Both the position numbers and the translations under genes were made by a program. Below are positions 62,505 through 64,000 of a stretch of DNA of 64,000 nt, piece by piece. The stretch's first letter is position 1. Each line of letters begins with the position of its first letter. Source of the stretch: DASUSH01 sp963785155 (GTDB lineage Bacteria > Actinomycetota > Thermoleophilia > Solirubrobacterales > 70-9). The stretch spans positions 1 to 64,000 of the forward strand of contig CAWAUB010000007.1 of NCBI GenBank assembly GCA_963785155.1, in the 5' to 3' direction. The notes beneath the pieces are model-generated. The model saw only the letters and a list, made by a program, of their open reading frames with translations, did not search any database and had not been told where the DNA came from.

Positions 62505-64000
62505 CTAGTCGCCGGCTAGGGGAGGTGGGCGGGTAACCGTGCCGTCGCCCCGTGGCGGACGGGGCTGCGTCGGGGTGGTCGCTCCGCCCAGCGGTGGCTT
62601 GGTGCTGCCGGCCGTGGGTCCGCCGCCGGCCGGGGCCGTGCCGCCGCCGGCGGGATGGGTCCCGGCTCCTCCAGCGCCGCCGTTCTGAGCGGGGCCTGCG
62701 CCGCCGCCGGCGGGGCGCGGTGGACGCTGGCCGCCGGCGCGGGCCCGGCTGGGGCCGCGGCGGGTGGGCTCCCTGGGCGCCGGGTTGGGGCTGGGCACCC
62801 GGATGGGTGCCGCCCGGGTTCTGCGGGTGCGTGCCCTCGGCGCCTGCGGCGTCGCCCTCCTGGGCCTTGCCGCCGCTGCCGTTGCCCTGAAGATTCTGGT
62901 TGTTGCCCGCCTGGCCGGACGGCTTGTCGCCTGTCGCCGTCGCGTTGCCGGTGTTGGACTCGCCGCCCGTGCCGGGGACCGACGCCTCGGTCCCTTCGGA
63001 CGCGCCGGCTGCCGCGCCGCCGCCGGCCGCGGCAGGCGTCTCCGCCTCGCGGACCTGTGCTGCCGACCCGTTGCCACCGCCGTCGTTCCCGGAGCGCTCC
63101 TCCTTCACGGCGATCGCGCCGCCCGTGGCGAGCACTGCGGCCACGCCGGCGACGATGCCCTTTACCGCGGCGCCGCTGAGCGCGGCTCCGCCGACCGCAG
63201 CGCCTCCACCGACGGCTGCGGCTCCGCCGCCGGCCGCGGCCGCGCCGCCGCCGACCGCTGCGGCACCGCCGCCGGCCGTGCCCGCGGCAACCGCGGCGCC
63301 ACCGGCGCCACCGCCGAGGACCGACTGCAGGATCGCCGCCGATGCAGCGGGGGAGAGGACGGGCACGAGCCCGGCCAGCTTCGCCTTGCGGTTCTGCATG
63401 ACCGCCTCGAAGTGACGGCACGGATCGCAGGTGCGCAGATGAGCGCGGACGCCACGGGCGCGCAGGAGGCGGCGGTCGCCGTCGGAGATCCGCTTGCGGA
63501 TCGCCTCGCAGTCGGTGTCGCGCGCCTCGGAGAGCTCGTGGAGCGCGCCGCGGGCGTCGAAGGCGGCCTGCTTCGCAGCGGCCGGTGAGCACTCGAGCGC
63601 GACGCCGATCTCGTCGTAGCCGAGGCCGCCGAGCTCGCGCATGACGAGCGCCTGGCGCTGGCGATCGGAGAGGTGGCCGATGTCGTCGAGCAGCTCGCGC
63701 AGCTCGCGGCGGGACTCGAGCGGCGCCTCGGCGGAAGGCTCGACGTCGTCGATCTGCACGGCGGCGTGGCGCTTGCCGGAGCGCAGGACCGAGATCGACT
63801 CGTTGTGGGCGATCCGGTAGAGCCAGGCGCGCAGCTTCTTGGGTTTTGTGTCGATAGCTCTCATCGCGTTCAGCATCGTTGCCTGGAGGGCGTCACGGGC
63901 GTCCTCGTCGTTGCGGGTGATCGTGCGGCAGTAGCGATAGAGCGCCTGGTGGTGACGCTCGTAGATCGTGGCGAAGGCGGCCTTGTTGCCCTCGGCGGCG
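62505..64000 (-). CDS. ECF sigma factor fused to zinc-finger, membrane and Gly/Pro-rich tail, 5'-partial
   Basis: The 5' end lies beyond the window. Visible sigma regions: YRYCRTITRNDEDARDALQA and TMLNAMRAIDTKPKKLRAWL, YRIAHNESISVLRSGKR (region 2), then ELLDDIGHLSDRQRQALVMR, ELGGLGYDEIGVALECSPAA, AKQAAFDARGALHELSEA (region 4). The same chain continues into DCEAIRKRISDGDRRLLRAR and GVRAHLRTCDPCRHFEAVMQ, an HxxxCxxC zinc-binding anti-sigma-like module, then a Gly/Ala-rich linker, a membrane helix (GIVAGVAAVLATGGAIAV) and a Gly/Pro/Asn-rich extracellular tail. A frameshift near 62,760 changes the last 80 residues; the other frame ends TVTRPPPLAGD at 62505. It is a sigma factor that carries its own membrane-bound anti-sigma-type part. 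Confidence 0.85.

Overview
The window is high-GC actinobacterial DNA and appears to be two pieces joined near position 9,820. From there to the right end (about 54 kb) most reading frames are long and clean. They follow a familiar actinobacterial backbone: folP-folB-folK, coaX-dus-greA-lysS-clpC, radA, disA-carD-ispD and ispF. The secreted-protein C-terminal domain, the CarD sequence and the sigma/zinc-finger fusion suggest class Thermoleophilia (Solirubrobacterales-like); this is an inference from family resemblance. The left 9.8 kb has a frameshift every few hundred bases. It reads like a Nocardioides-type (Propionibacteriales) segment: ECF sigma, subtilase, TPR-CHAT, FemX, alanine-racemase-like, GT87 and a penicillin-binding-protein tail. 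A low-quality or chimeric read end is the simplest explanation. Scattered single indels further right (MFS, hydrolase, GST, radA, ispD, DUF389, sigma tail) suggest an imperfectly polished metagenome contig.

Layout. 0.1-5.5 kb, minus strand: ECF sigma, accessory protein, S8 peptidase and TPR-CHAT protease, a candidate stress or conflict module. 5.6-9.8 kb: envelope genes (FemX, racemase-like, GT87, PBP tail). 9.8-12.4 kb: a secreted beta-helix repeat (PATR) protein cut by the junction. 12.4-18.3 kb: MFS transporter, folP, folB, folK, a hydrolase, lipoprotein and GST. 18.3-26.3 kb: coaX, dus, greA, lysS, an FHA protein, a zinc-ribbon protein and clpC. 26.3-34.8 kb: lipoprotein, MarR/MFS pair, a GGDEF-EAL c-di-GMP enzyme, a secreted hydrolase with RTX repeats and a DHA2 exporter. 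34.8-43.2 kb: radA, an inserted minus-strand cassette (FAD oxidoreductase, TetR, R2-like oxidase), disA, carD, a broken ispD, and an ArsR/SRPBCC pair. 43.2-57.8 kb: a surface-polysaccharide island lying between ispD and ispF. 57.8-64 kb: damaged DUF389 gene, PHP phosphatase, ispF, acyl-CoA ligase, methyltransferase, and a sigma factor fused to a zinc-finger and membrane tail, cut by the window end.

How the genes work together. The polysaccharide island holds seven glycosyltransferase-type proteins, an epimerase, a Wzx-like flippase, membrane and lipoprotein partners and a methyltransferase. Its 883-residue synthase carries MshEN/GspE-N-type domains, a fold known to bind c-di-GMP, so the GGDEF-EAL protein at 28.5-31.3 kb is a plausible input. 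Several genes appear to start at ATC, ATA or CTG exactly where a strong Shine-Dalgarno or a stop/start overlap places the start. No rRNA, tRNA, CRISPR array or insertion sequence was recognised.
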